From Closterium sp. NIES-65 (Eukaryota; Streptophyta; Zygnematophyceae; Desmidiales; Closteriaceae), in the NCBI GenBank assembly GCA_948144175.1, contig CANXME010002316.1, positions 62,001 to 126,000 of the forward strand: a stretch of DNA of 64,000 nucleotides, written 5' to 3'. Below the pieces are notes generated by a model, which saw only the letters and a program-made list of their open reading frames with translations, was not told the origin of the DNA and did no database searches. A program made the position numbers and the translations under genes. This document shows positions 35,601 to 43,978 of the stretch, piece after piece (position 1 is the first letter of the stretch; the number at the start of each line of letters is the position of its first letter).

Positions 35601-37211
35601 GAGGAACCAGCTAGCATGGAGGAGGCATTAGCTGGACCAGATAGGGACAAATGGCTAGCTTCCAGGGATGCTGAGTACCAGAGCCTGCTGGAGAATGGGA
35701 CTTGGGAACTAGTGGTGCTTCCTGAAGGAAAGAAAGCGGTACAATGCAAGTGGGTGCTAAGGATCAAGACTGACGACAAGGGGCAGGTCACCATCTACAA
35801 GAGTAGGTTGGTGGCTAAGGGGTTTATGCAGAAGGAGAAGCGGGACTTCAATGAGATCTTTGCTCCCACTGCCAAACCCCCTACCCTTCGTGTCTTGTTG
35901 GCAGATGCAGCCGTTAGTGGGAAGTTCATTATCCAGATGGACATATCAACGGCATTTCTCAACGGGATTTTAGAGGAGGAGGTGTTCATGACGCAGCCAC
36001 CTGGGTATGAGGATGGTACGGGCAGGGTGTGCAAGCTGAAAAAGTCCATCTATGGCTTGAAGCAGGCGCCACGCTGCTGGTACCAGAAGTTGGCAGCTGT
36101 TTTAGAGGAGATGGGATTCAGGACCAGCAGCTGTGATGAGAGCCTCTTTCTCAAGGGGGAGGGGGAGAAGCTGGTGCTGTTTCTGGTCTATGTGGACGAC
36201 ATTCTTCTCTTTAGCAGCAGCATGAAGGAGATCCAGAAGGTGCAGCAGCAGCTGATGGAGAACTTCAAGTGCAAGAACCTTGGGGAGGTAAAGTACTACC
36301 TCGGGATGCACGTGGAGAGGGATCTGGATCACAGGTGGTTGAAGCTGCACCAGGAGAAGTTCATCAAGGAGCTTGGGGAGAAGTACGGAATTGAGAATGA
36401 GCGCAAGGTTGCAACTCCCCTGCCAGCAGAATTCAAGCTTGTGAAAGCTGCAGAGGATGAAGGGGTTGAAGCCGAGGAGCAGCAGCAATTTCAGTCCTTG
36501 GTGGGCAGCCTCTTGTATGCAGCAGTTCACACGAGACCCGACATCTCTTTCTCGGTTGGGCAGCTGGCTAGGGTAGTGCAGAATCCATCAGAGGAGCAGG
36601 TGGATGCAGCTGAGCGTGTGGTGAAGTATCTGAACTCTCACCCAAGCATTGGAGTTCAATACTCCGCATCTGCACAGGTGAAGCAGAAAGGGGTTGAGGT
36701 GCTGAAAGAGAAGGGGGAGAGGCTTGGAGAAGGCAAGCTTTTTCTCACTTGCTTTACTGATGCTACGTGGGCCTCTGAGAAGGAGGATTCCTCATCTGTG
36801 GGAGGATACATCTGCGTAGTTGGGGGAGGACCGGTTAGTTGGAGGTCAAAGAAGCAGACGGAGACAGCACTCTCTTCCGTGGAATCAGAGTACATGGCGA
36901 TGTTCCATGGGGTGAAGGAGGTGATTTGGCTGAGGAGGCTGTTGGAGGAGATTGGCCAGGAGCAAAAGGTTGCTACGCCGCTGTTTTGTGATAGCAAGGG
37001 AGCTCTTGGGATGGCCAGGAACGCTGTGCTTCATGGGCTGAATAAGCACATGCGTATCAAGTGGCACTGGCTGCGTAAGGAGGTGAAGAGGGGGACGGTG
37101 AATCCGATCTACATCAAGACTCACCAGCAGCCAGCAGACTTCCTCACCAAGAGGCTTGCGGATGAGTCTCATTGGCGTTGTGTGCGCATGAGTGGAATGA
37201 GCATGAACTAG
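32631..37211 (+). CDS. Copia-A gag-pol polyprotein of A5 (1526 aa)
   Basis: Single open polyprotein of a Ty1/copia retrotransposon; the family makes a cytoplasmic particle, copies its RNA and integrates the cDNA. The start is the first ATG after the LTR, and all sister copies share MAGNTSAVAGES. Gag (about residues 30-220) is followed by an RGG-rich stretch and a CCHC knuckle (C302, C305, H310, C315). Protease has DTGA at 398-401. Integrase has HHCC (H554, H559, C588, C591) and D618, D682, E718 with 35 residues between the last two. A long acidic Glu/Gly-rich linker follows. RT has D1104 and YVDD at 1187-1190, and RNase H has D1377. The order PR-INT-RT-RH defines Ty1/copia, and the length is normal for the group. 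Gag and pol lie in one frame with no visible frameshift site. The element looks whole; activity is not shown by sequence. Confidence 0.95.
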   Translation: MAGNTSAVAGESSAQDRSGSHDSGVSAPRGARTSQGSLIKEVLKNFTVEKFNGEGYDDWAWKMQLYFRQIGLLKLMIGEEPRPSDPALQEDWDERASAGYYLMSQSLELNQRHHVMHLLPEVECGPKAWTVLKELHAPTSVVATLMLERELSALRLSEGEPVQPVLDKLRDLYAKLATAGITYPEQTKCLKMLSLLPESWLQFTSGLSLPQNQSLWTLEWVRTKILEEDFRRRQLRGGDDGSSGYGMQGSRRGKGRGFGGAGRGAKKDDDSNDQQGGTGWGRGAKSGRGGKSGAGGKMKGSCWYCEKEGHPWFLCYKKPDGWTPQNRHQDGGARRNQKNGANMVADSSDNNPKGNGGAEKKKERTAGQFFHMGDKGEQGDASAKAGAELHPLDYWVLDTGAAWTMTPRKDLLDDVRAAPINEVCSASGHMLKVAGAGRAAFKGADGKPVVLHDVLLVPDLKANLISLRKLGKAGVNTNTDGARTYKGKLGNRVLWDLHESKDVYRSMWQLPALAWHGGGQAGEGSASQGECNAVGGVGVKVSARSGETDWATAHRRLGHVAMPLLKQLEKDGAVKGLKLNGQPPNDNCEICLLSKFTRFPFHSVAGRSKKPLELVHMDLVGPLPVQGHKGERYFLTIVDDWSRLMWAYPLKQKDHAASTIRDDWLPFVEKQAECVVKRIRTDRGGEFLGAEMTAWLKKQGIQRELTTAYTPQSNGVAERANRTILETARALLIESGLGNLMWPHAVWHATVARNRVLTKVGDDSWVPLERWLGRKPPVDMLRVFGCMAVAHVPKTYRSKLGASAIWCVHLGLAAESKGWLLWEPSKGVLFDSRDVKFVEGMMYGSWEKQPEARVSQQMEQITMQLDLTPSVWEEGEEAAAEGGDKEKVQEAPAGGGDGVEISGSTSGAAGSEGGEQQQGKTKKPKGVVMKGWETPVSRPGRTRMATKKLTARADVAEQQLGTEEALLILPHGYDPDEEDQPAYCFLAPAPEEPASMEEALAGPDRDKWLASRDAEYQSLLENGTWELVVLPEGKKAVQCKWVLRIKTDDKGQVTIYKSRLVAKGFMQKEKRDFNEIFAPTAKPPTLRVLLADAAVSGKFIIQMDISTAFLNGILEEEVFMTQPPGYEDGTGRVCKLKKSIYGLKQAPRCWYQKLAAVLEEMGFRTSSCDESLFLKGEGEKLVLFLVYVDDILLFSSSMKEIQKVQQQLMENFKCKNLGEVKYYLGMHVERDLDHRWLKLHQEKFIKELGEKYGIENERKVATPLPAEFKLVKAAEDEGVEAEEQQQFQSLVGSLLYAAVHTRPDISFSVGQLARVVQNPSEEQVDAAERVVKYLNSHPSIGVQYSASAQVKQKGVEVLKEKGERLGEGKLFLTCFTDATWASEKEDSSSVGGYICVVGGGPVSWRSKKQTETALSSVESEYMAMFHGVKEVIWLRRLLEEIGQEQKVATPLFCDSKGALGMARNAVLHGLNKHMRIKWHWLRKEVKRGTVNPIYIKTHQQPADFLTKRLADESHWRCVRMSGMSMN

Positions 37212-37242
37212 TATGGAATGATGGGGATGCAGCCGGCAGGCT

Positions 37243-37253
37243 GAGGGGGAGTG
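37243..37253 (+). other. Polypurine tract of A5
   Basis: GAGGGGGAGTG directly before the 3' LTR, the usual plus-strand priming site. The same tract precedes most 3' LTRs of this family in the window. Confidence 0.8.
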
Positions 37254-38347
37254 TGTTGGGTGCAAATTCACATTGCACGACATCCTGCCGTCTGTTTGTA
37301 CGAGTATGCGTGTGCGAATGCATTTGGGTGTGAATGGTATGTTTGTGTGTTTGTTTGCTTTCGCAATTTTCGCTTGAAGCATTTGCAGGTACTCGCACAA
37401 TGTGCGCTTCGGCATAACATTGTACGCGCTATGAACAGTTCAAGCAGAAAGGACGAGCTCGCAAAGGAACCCAAGATGGAAGCTTTGCGGTTCAACTTAC
37501 TTGATTGCGCAGATTCAGTTCTATCCAACTCGAAATTGTACTGTTTTGTTTGGTTGACTATAGTGTAGCAGGGCAGGCACTATAGGGGTACAATTTAGGT
37601 GAAGGTTGGATGTTGTTTGTCTGTATCTGCATGCTACAGGGCCAGGGGAAACCAGCGGAACCAGCATTTGGCTGGTTGGGCAAAGACAAAACAGGTTCTG
37701 TTTTTAGGACCTGAACCTGGTTGTTGTTTTCCCAGGTTGGAAAAACAGAACCAGAGGTTGTTTACCAACCTACCACCTGCTGTTTTGTCCAGCCAGGTTG
37801 GTTCTGTTGCTTGGAATTATTTGGGATGATCCCTGGTTGTTCTCAGGTTCATTCCCAAGGTCCTTGCTAGCTAGAACTATTTATTCCTTCTCTGTTTGTA
37901 CCTGGATATAGTGAAATTGATTCAAGCGAATTCCTTCCTTGCTGGAATTTCGTTTTCTACGCGATGCGACGGCGGAATGCTACCCGAGTCAACGCTAGTA
38001 TGCTAGCACTCCAACGCTAGGCTAACGCTGTCCGAGCCATAACTTCGTAATGGCAGAACTTTTCGCGAGGCAACTTGGCTTATTTTAAAGCTCTTAGAGT
38101 GAGCTTCGATATAGCAAATTCTCAGCTTAATCCGGTCGACGGTCTGCACGATACGCTGCGCGACGCTCAAGGTACTCTTGCTGTTTTGACTAAGTCCCTC
38201 TTGATCCCTCTCTCTACAAACTCGGACCCGAGGATAGGGGCTGGTCTTGTACCAGGCACCCAAGGACCCTTGGAGGTGACCCCGAGGAGAGGTTTTAAGT
38301 GTGATAAAGTCTTAATAGCTTGAGTTTATTAGGCCCTTACACCAACA
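37254..38347 (+). repeat. 3' LTR of A5
   Basis: 1094 bp, almost identical to the 5' LTR at 31491. It is followed by a C-run that belongs to the Copia-D leader, not to A4. Confidence 0.96.
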
Positions 38348-39199
38348 CCCCCCACACTGCTGCACGCGCAGCAGGGAGAGAGAAGGGACGGCGTGTGGCG
38401 GCGTAGCGGTGTGGCGCAGCAGCGAATAAAGCGGCGTCAACCAACCTCGCGCCTCCCCCTCCCCCCCCCCCCCACACCTTCGTCCTCAGCGGAAGACACG
38501 GCAGCGGGCGTGGTTGGCGTTGGCGAGATTGCGGGTAGGGGGGGGGTGCAACAGGTGCCGCGACGAGCGCCTTAGTACAGCTCGCCGTCGCTTGCGTGGC
38601 AGCTGCAGTGGTAGCAGCCGCATGTTCGACGGGAGGGCGGGGCAGGGGGCGCGTTTGGCGACTGAAGCACCTCGGCCGCCACACCCGCCATCTCCCCCCA
38701 AAGCGACCGTCGATACAGACGATCGGGGCAGCGACAGGGCGTGACGAGGTTGCAGGAGGGCGCGACGGGCAGGCGACGGGGCTGCCGTCTGGGGCCGCGA
38801 CGAACAGCACTAAGCTCGCCACGCTCGACTTCGCAACCTTCACGACGAGCGGCTGAACGGGCACAGCTAGGGCCGCGACGAGCGCCATGGCAGGAGCGAT
38901 ATGCGGTGGGCCCATGGAAAAAAAAATCAGGTCCTAGGATAGGAACCACTCTGATAACATGTGAAAATACTAGTAGCAAGGCTTAGGAGCCATGGCGAGT
39001 TGGGTGAAAACGGTTGAGTTCGAGTGAGTTTAGGTGAGTAGGAAGATTGCAACAAAAGAAGGTGTTCACTATAGAGCGAGCAGTACAAATAGGCAAGAAT
39101 GAAGAAAGGTGCACCACCAAACAGAAAGTTATATGACTACAGTAGTCTACACTACAGGCAGTTACAAAACAATATATAGAATTATATATTATTCTGACA
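38348..39199 (-). mobile_element. Copia-D 5' module (LTR plus leader)
   Basis: On the minus strand: an LTR-like unit (39199 down to 38960) starting TGTCAGAATAAT and ending TATTTTCACA, a primer-like site TGTTATCAGAG (38949-38959), then a GC-rich leader with a run of T. A weak open frame (38915 to 38337) in the leader resembles no domain I know. The module stops at the A5 3' LTR, and its downstream part is not in the window. Confidence 0.6.
38960..39199 (-). repeat. Candidate LTR of Copia-D, about 240 bp
   Basis: Starts TGTCAG exactly where the gag similarity of the neighbouring module ends, finishes in CA, and is followed by a tRNA-iMet-like primer site. The partner LTR is not in the window. 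Confidence 0.6.
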
Positions 39200-40318
39200 A
39201 CGTGCAGCGTACCACTCACAGAGCTGCTGAGGGGGGGGGGATGTCACGAGTGCGCTGCTGCTGCTGTTGCTGCTGGCGCTGACCACCACCGGAGCCGACC
39301 CTCTGCGCAGCGCCACCCCGACCAGCTCCACCGCCTCCGCCACCGCCTCCTCCACCGCCGCCACTGCCGCCACCACCTCCGCTCCCACCGCCACCGCCGC
39401 CGCCTCCGCCTCCACAGCTGCCACCGACACCTCCACCCCCGCCACCACCCCCACCGCCACCCCCACTCCCTCCGCCGCCTCCACCGCCGCCTCCACCGCC
39501 CCCGCCCGCTCCTCCAGCGCCCCTGCCCCCCTTGCCCTTGCCAGGGCGGCATCTCCCCTAGCGGGAGACGCCGCACCGACCGACTCAAGCCCAACGAGGT
39601 CGGCCGCCGCAGTAGAGGCAACAGAGGGCAAAAGGGGGGAGGGGGAACACCCCTCAAAGATGGGGGTGCGAGGGTCACCACGAGAGGCTCCTACAGCGAC
39701 TATGCTCTTCTCCGCTGCTAGGAGGGCCTTCTCGAGGAGGTCAACGGTGAGAGTGGTGGGGCAAATTGAGAGGAAGTGGTCCCTGACTACGCGAAGGGAG
39801 TCAGGGAGGCGGGTGACTATGTAGTAGAGAGTGATGTACATGGGGGGGGGGGGGGGGTTCTCGGCGCAGAACTTAGCAGGAAGCGTAGCGCGGTAGCGAG
39901 TGTCACTAGTGCGGAGGTGCGTAATGAGGTCAGCGACTGTGGGAAACGCAGCAAGGTCAGGGAAGAGGTACGGTAGTATGAGGCGGCTCAGTGCAGCAGT
40001 GGCAGGGGAGGAGTAGCGTGCAACTACAGCGTCGTACAAGGTCTGAGCACTCTTGTACTGGCTAAAGTGCGCACGCTCGGAGGTAGGCAGGTGGCGACGC
40101 ACAGCAAGACGTGCAGCAGCATCGCGCGTGGCCCACTGTGAGCGAACAGTGGCGTCAGCATCAGCAGCACGGGCAGGAGAGGCACCCGAGGTGAGGTCAA
40201 AGAGAGAGAGACCGTCCGCCCTATTGCACTGTAGGAAAAGCTGCAGATCATCTAGCCAGACGTCAAAGTCAATAGCCCGACCCTCAGCGTCAAAAGCGAG
40301 GACACTAGGGGTAGCCAT
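39200..40318 (-). pseudogene. Copia-C1 gag remnant
   Basis: Minus-strand frame starting MATPSVLAFDAEGRAIDFDV, with a gag-like helical core (LFLQCNRADGLSLFDLTSG, SERAHFSQYKSAQTLYDAVV and the ALSRLILPYLFPDLAAF block) to about residue 220. A long low-complexity stretch follows; the nucleotide sequence is GGC/GGT-rich and would be glycine-rich in another frame. From memory this resembles gag of copia elements in green-lineage genomes. It is cut off by the Copia-D LTR and is a partial fossil. Confidence 0.75.
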
Positions 40319-40439
40319 GACTGCAGTAGACTAGCAGCGCGAACAGTAGGGTAGCGGCAGTGCAGTGATAGAGGCGCTGCTCTTACCGGACAGGGCGGCT
40401 CGGGCGACTCGGCGGCTCGGCGGCTCAGCAACAACTGCG

Positions 40440-40990
40440 GCTCGGCAGCTCGGCGTCACAGGCGGCTCGGGAAGGGCAGCGCCGGGGCCGCAGGTAGGTG
40501 ACGGGGCCAGCAAGGGCTGGCCCGGGGCCGGGAAGGGAGGTGTCGGGGCCGGGAAAGGGCGGCGCCGGGGCCGCAAGGGAGGCGATGGGGCCAGCAGAGG
40601 CTGGGCCGGGTCGGGAAGGGCGGCGTCGAGGCCGAGAAAGGGCGGCGCCGGGGCCACGGGGTAGGCGACGGGGCCGCATAGCGGTAGATCGGGGCCGGGA
40701 AGGGCGGCGCCGGAGCCGGGAAGGGCAGCCTCGGGGCCGCAAGGCTAGGCGACGGGGCCAGCAGAGGCGGGGCCGGGTCGCGAAGGGCGGCGTCGAGGCC
40801 GAGAAGGGCAGCGCCGGGGCCGCAAGGAGGCGACGGGGCCGCAGGTAGGCGACGGGGCCGCAGGTAGGCGACGGGGCCAGCAAGGGCGGGGCCAGGTCGG
40901 GAAGGGCGGCACGAGGGCCGCGGGGTAGGCGACGGGGCCGCTAGGGCGGGGGAACGGGGCCGTCAAGGGCGGCGCGACACAGGGAGAAAG
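40440..40990 (-). repeat. GC-rich imperfect repeats in Copia-C1 leader
   Basis: Repeated short motifs GGCGACGGGGCCGC, AAGGGCGGCG and GGGGCCGGGAAGGG, with a longer unit recurring about 170 bases apart (near 40581 and 40748). They lie between the primer site and the gag ATG. Open frames across them are Pro/Arg/Ala-rich and look like by-products of base composition. Confidence 0.75.
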
Positions 40991-41093
40991 GGGGAGCGCG
41001 ACTCGGGCAAGGGCTGAGTGCGCTCCGGGCAGGAAAAAAATCGAATCGGTAGGCCCTAGAAACAGTTCCCACGAGGGAACCTGCTCGATACCA

Positions 41094-41225
41094 TGAGAAA
41101 ACTGAAACGAGAAATGAATGAACTATGAAAGAGTTGGGTACAAGTACTAACCCTAATTGGGTTGTACCCCATATGGGCTACCCCAGTACAGCCCACACAA
41201 ATGCATAAGCCATAATGTACTGACA
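41094..41225 (-). repeat. Candidate short LTR of Copia-C1, about 132 bp
   Basis: On the minus strand it starts TGTCAGTACATT and ends TTTTCTCA, followed directly by TGGTATCGAGC. Its start coincides with the point where Copia-C2 gag similarity stops. No second copy is in the window. Confidence 0.6.
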
Positions 41226-41635
41226 ATGCGAAGGTGCGTAATGAGGTCAGCGACTATGGGAAAAGCGGCGAGGTCAGGGAAGAGGTACGACAGGATGAGG
41301 CGGCTAAGTGCAGCAGTGGCAGGGGAAAAGTAGCGTGCAACTACAGCGTCGTACAAGGTCCTAGCACTCTTGTACTGGCTAAAGTGTGCACGCTCAGAGG
41401 TAGGCAAGTGGCGACGCACAGCAAAACGTGCAGCAGCATCGCGTGTGGCCCACTGTGAGCGAACAGTGGCGTCAGCATCAGCAGCAGGGGCAGGAGAGGC
41501 ACCAGAAGTGAGGTCAAAGAGGGAGAGACCGTCTGCTCTATTGCAATGGAGGTAAAGCTGCGGGTCATCTACCCATAAGTTAAAATCAATGGCCCGACCC
41601 TCAGCGTCAAAAGCGAGGACACTGTGGGTAGCCAT
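41226..41635 (-). pseudogene. Copia-C2 gag N-terminal remnant
   Basis: Minus-strand frame from ATG at 41635, MATHSVLAFDAEGRAIDFNL. Its first 135 or so residues closely match Copia-C1 gag; the match ends at ADLITHLR, where the C1 LTR begins. Partial fossil. Confidence 0.75.
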
Positions 41636-41744
41636 GATAGCAGTAGACTAGAAGCGCGAGTAGCAGGCTAAGGGCAGCGCAGTAGTAGAGGTGCTGCTCT
41701 TACCGGGCAGGCGAGAAGGACCGAGTGTAGCGGACAGGGCGGCT

Positions 41745-41872
41745 CGGACGGCTCGGCGGCTCAGCGGCTCGGCAGCAACAGCAGCTCGGCGGCTCGGCGA
41801 CTAGGCAGCTCGGGCGGCTCGGCAGTTCGGGCGGCTCGGCAGTTCGGGCGGCTCGGCGGCTCGGGCGGCGCG
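41745..41872 (-). repeat. CGGCTCGG-type short repeats in Copia-C2 leader
   Basis: Head-to-tail GGCGGCTCGGC and GGCTCGGCAGTTCGGGC units, also seen more briefly in the C1 leader near 40391-40460. Confidence 0.75.
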
Positions 41873-41887
41873 GCTGCTGTAGGTACA

Positions 41888-41926
41888 GTCTTAATAGCTT
41901 GAGTTTATTAGGCCCTTACACCAACA
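41888..41926 (+). repeat. Short remnant of a Copia-A LTR end
   Basis: The last 39 bases of a Copia-A LTR (AGTCTTAATAGC to CACCAACA), followed by TTTCT and then A4 RT sequence. It marks the right edge of the insertion that began at 31491. Confidence 0.9.
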
Positions 41927-42981
41927 TTTCTCAAGGGGGAGGGGGAGAAGCTGGTGCTGTTTCTGGTCTATGTGGACGACATTATTCTCTTTAGCAGCAG
42001 CATGAAGGAGATCCAGAAGGTGCAGCAGCAGCTGATGTAGAACTTCAAGTGCAAGAACCTTGGGGAGGTAAAGTTCTACCTCGGGATGCACGTGGAGAGG
42101 GATCTGGATCACAGGTGGTTGAAGCTGCACCAGGAGAAGTTCATCAAGGAGCTTGGGGAGAAGTACGGAATTGAGAATGAGCGCAAGGTTGCAACTCCCC
42201 TGCCAGCCGAATTCAAGCTTGTGAAAGCTGCAGAGGATGAAGGGGTTGAAGCCGAGGAGCAGCAGCAATTTCAGTCCTTGGTGGGCAGCCTCTTGTATGC
42301 AGCAGTTCACACGAGGCCCGACATCTCTTTCTCGGTTGGGCAACTGGCTAGGGTGGTGCAGAATCCATCAGAAGAGCAGCAGTTCACACGAGGCCCGACA
42401 TCTCTTTCTCGGTTGGGCAACTAGCTAGGGTAGTGCAGAATCCATCAGAGGAGTAGACAGGGGTTGAGGTGCTGAAAGAGAAGGGGGAGAGGCTTGGAGA
42501 AGGCAAGCTCTTTCTCACTTGCTTTCTCGATGCTACGTGGGCCTCTGAGAAGGAGGATTCCTCATCTGTGGAAGGATACATCTGCATAGTTGGAGGAGGA
42601 CTGGTTAGTTGGAGGTCAAAGAAGCAGACGGAGACAGCACTCTCTTCCGTGGAGTCAGAGTACATGGCAATGTTTCATGGGGTGAAGGAGGTGATTTGGC
42701 TGAGGAGGCTGTTGGAGGAGATTGGCCAGGAGCAAAAGGTTGCTACGCCGCTGTTTTGTGATAGCAAGGGAGCTCTTGGGATGGCCAGGAACGCTGTGCT
42801 TCATGGGCTCGATAAGCACAAGCGTATCAAGTGGCACTGGCTGCGTCAGGAGGTGAAGAGGGGGACGGTGAATCCGATCTACATCAAGACTCACCAGCAG
42901 CCAGCAGACTTCCTCACCAAGAGGCTTGCGGATGAGCCTCATTGGCGTTGTGTGCGCATAAGTGGAATGAGCATGAACTAG
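41927..42981 (+). pseudogene. Copia-A pol remnant of A4, 3' part
   Basis: Resumes at TTTCTCAAGGGGG in RT, shows YVDD near 41970 and continues through RNase H (CFLDATWASEKED, SSVESEYMAM) to the family's usual end GMSMN. It has several breaks. Confidence 0.9.
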
Positions 42982-43023
42982 TATGGAATGATGCGGATGC
43001 AGCCAGTAGGCTGAGGGGGAGTG

Positions 43024-43978
43024 TGTTGGGTGCAAATTCACATTGCACGACATCCTGCCGTCTGTTTGTACGAGTATGCGTGTGCGAATGCATTTGCGCG
43101 TGAATGGTATGTTCGTGTGTTTGTTTGATTTCGCAATTTTCGCTTGAAGCATTTGCAGGTACTCGCACAATGTGCGCTTCGGCATAACATTGTACGCGCT
43201 ATGGGCAGGCACAATAGGGGTACAATTTAGGTGAAGGTTGGATGTTGTTTGTCTGTATCTGCATGCTACAGGGCCAGGGGAAACCAGCAGAACCAGCATT
43301 TGGCTGGTTGGGCAAAGACAAAACAGGTTCTGTTTTTAGGACCTGAACCTGGTTGTTGTTTTCCCAGGTTGGAAAAACAGAACCAGAGGTTGTTCACCAA
43401 CCTACCACCTGCTATTTTGTCCAGCCAGGTTGGTTCTGTTGCTTGGAATTATTTGGGATCATCCCTGGTTGTTCCCAGGTTGATTCCCAAGGTCCTTGCT
43501 AGCTAGAGCTATTTATTCCTTCTCTGTTTGTACCTGAATATAGTGAAATTGATTCAAGCGAATTCCTTCCTTGCTGGAATTTCCTTTCTACGCGGTGCGA
43601 CGGCGGAATGCTACCCGAGTCAACGCTAGTACGCTAGCACTCCAACGCTAGGCTAACGCTGTCCGAGCCATAACTTCGTAATGGCAGAACTTTTCGCGAG
43701 GCAACTTGGCTTATTTTAAAGCTCTTAGAGAGAGCTTCGATATAGTGAATTCTCAGCTTAATCCGATCGACGGTATGCACGATACGCTGCGCGACGTTCA
43801 AGGTACTCTTGCTGTTTTGACTAAGTCCCTCTTGATCCCTCTCTCTACAACCTCGGACCCGAGGATAGGGGCTGGTCTTGTACCAGGCACCCAAGGACCC
43901 TTGGAGGTGACCCCGAGGAGAGGTTTTAAGTTTGATAAAGTCTTAATAGCTTGAGTTTATTAGGCCCTTACACCAACA
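43024..43978 (+). repeat. 3' LTR of A4
   Basis: Copia-A LTR, 955 bp, shorter than the family norm, with both termini present. The A4 purine tract precedes it. It runs straight into the middle of a gag sequence (A6) rather than a primer site. Confidence 0.92.

Larger units (their letters stand above)
31491..38347 (+). mobile_element. Copia-A element A5, looks whole and young
   Basis: A 6857-bp element: two 1094-bp LTRs, primer site, one uninterrupted gag-pol frame and a purine tract. The LTRs looked the same apart from about two adjacent bases when I compared long stretches by eye, so it inserted recently or was homogenised recently. The left flank is TTTCT (A4 RT) and the right flank is a C-run (Copia-D leader). 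They do not match as a target duplication, which suggests it now joins two insertion sites. It is the reference copy for the family in this window. Confidence 0.95.
39200..41225 (-). mobile_element. Copia-C1 5' module (LTR, leader, gag)
   Basis: On the minus strand: a short LTR-like unit (41225-41094), a primer-like site TGGTATCGAGC, a GC-rich leader of about 770 bp with internal repeats, and gag from ATG at 40318. It ends at the Copia-D LTR, so everything after gag is missing. It follows the same plan as Copia-C2 next to it. No pol is present, so the copia assignment rests on gag type and primer site. Confidence 0.65.
41226..41887 (-). mobile_element. Copia-C2 5' module (leader and gag start)
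   Basis: Second copy of the Copia-C leader and gag start, in the same orientation. It begins beside the Copia-A LTR remnant at 41888 and ends where the Copia-C1 LTR starts. It probably received the C1 insertion, which makes it the oldest of the three modules. Confidence 0.65.
27957..43978 (+). mobile_element. Copia-A element A4, broken, split by a 10.4-kb insertion
   Basis: Plus-strand body following the shared LTR. It runs from the primer site to 31490, is interrupted by the insertion 31491-41926, resumes at 41927 in the RT region and ends in its own 3' LTR, 43024-43978. The 5-bp sequence TTTCT lies on both sides of the insertion. The body also has breaks of its own. Confidence 0.92.

Noticed and set aside
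37254-38347. Recurring open frames of 80-105 residues inside the LTRs (for example those beginning MKVGCCLSVSACYRARG, MAYFKAL or MDRTESAQS)
   Set aside because: They recur only because the LTR is repeated about twenty times. They lie on both strands, vary in length between copies and match no known domain. A KDEL string inside one of them is coincidence.
38337-38915. 192-codon minus-strand frame in the Copia-D leader
   Set aside because: It is low complexity and Ala/Pro-rich, runs into a Copia-A LTR and has no similarity to gag that I can see.
39267-39824. Ala/Thr-rich plus-strand frame
   Set aside because: It is antisense to the low-complexity end of Copia-C1 gag and reflects triplet repetition.
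40331-40966. Pro/Arg/Ala-rich frames on both strands
   Set aside because: They are open only because of GC-rich repeat composition in the Copia-C1 leader; all frames look alike and none has a domain.
19993-43978. Reading A3 to A4 as one very large single element
   Set aside because: Two complete primer sites and two gag starts are present with a full LTR between them, so these are two bodies sharing an LTR.
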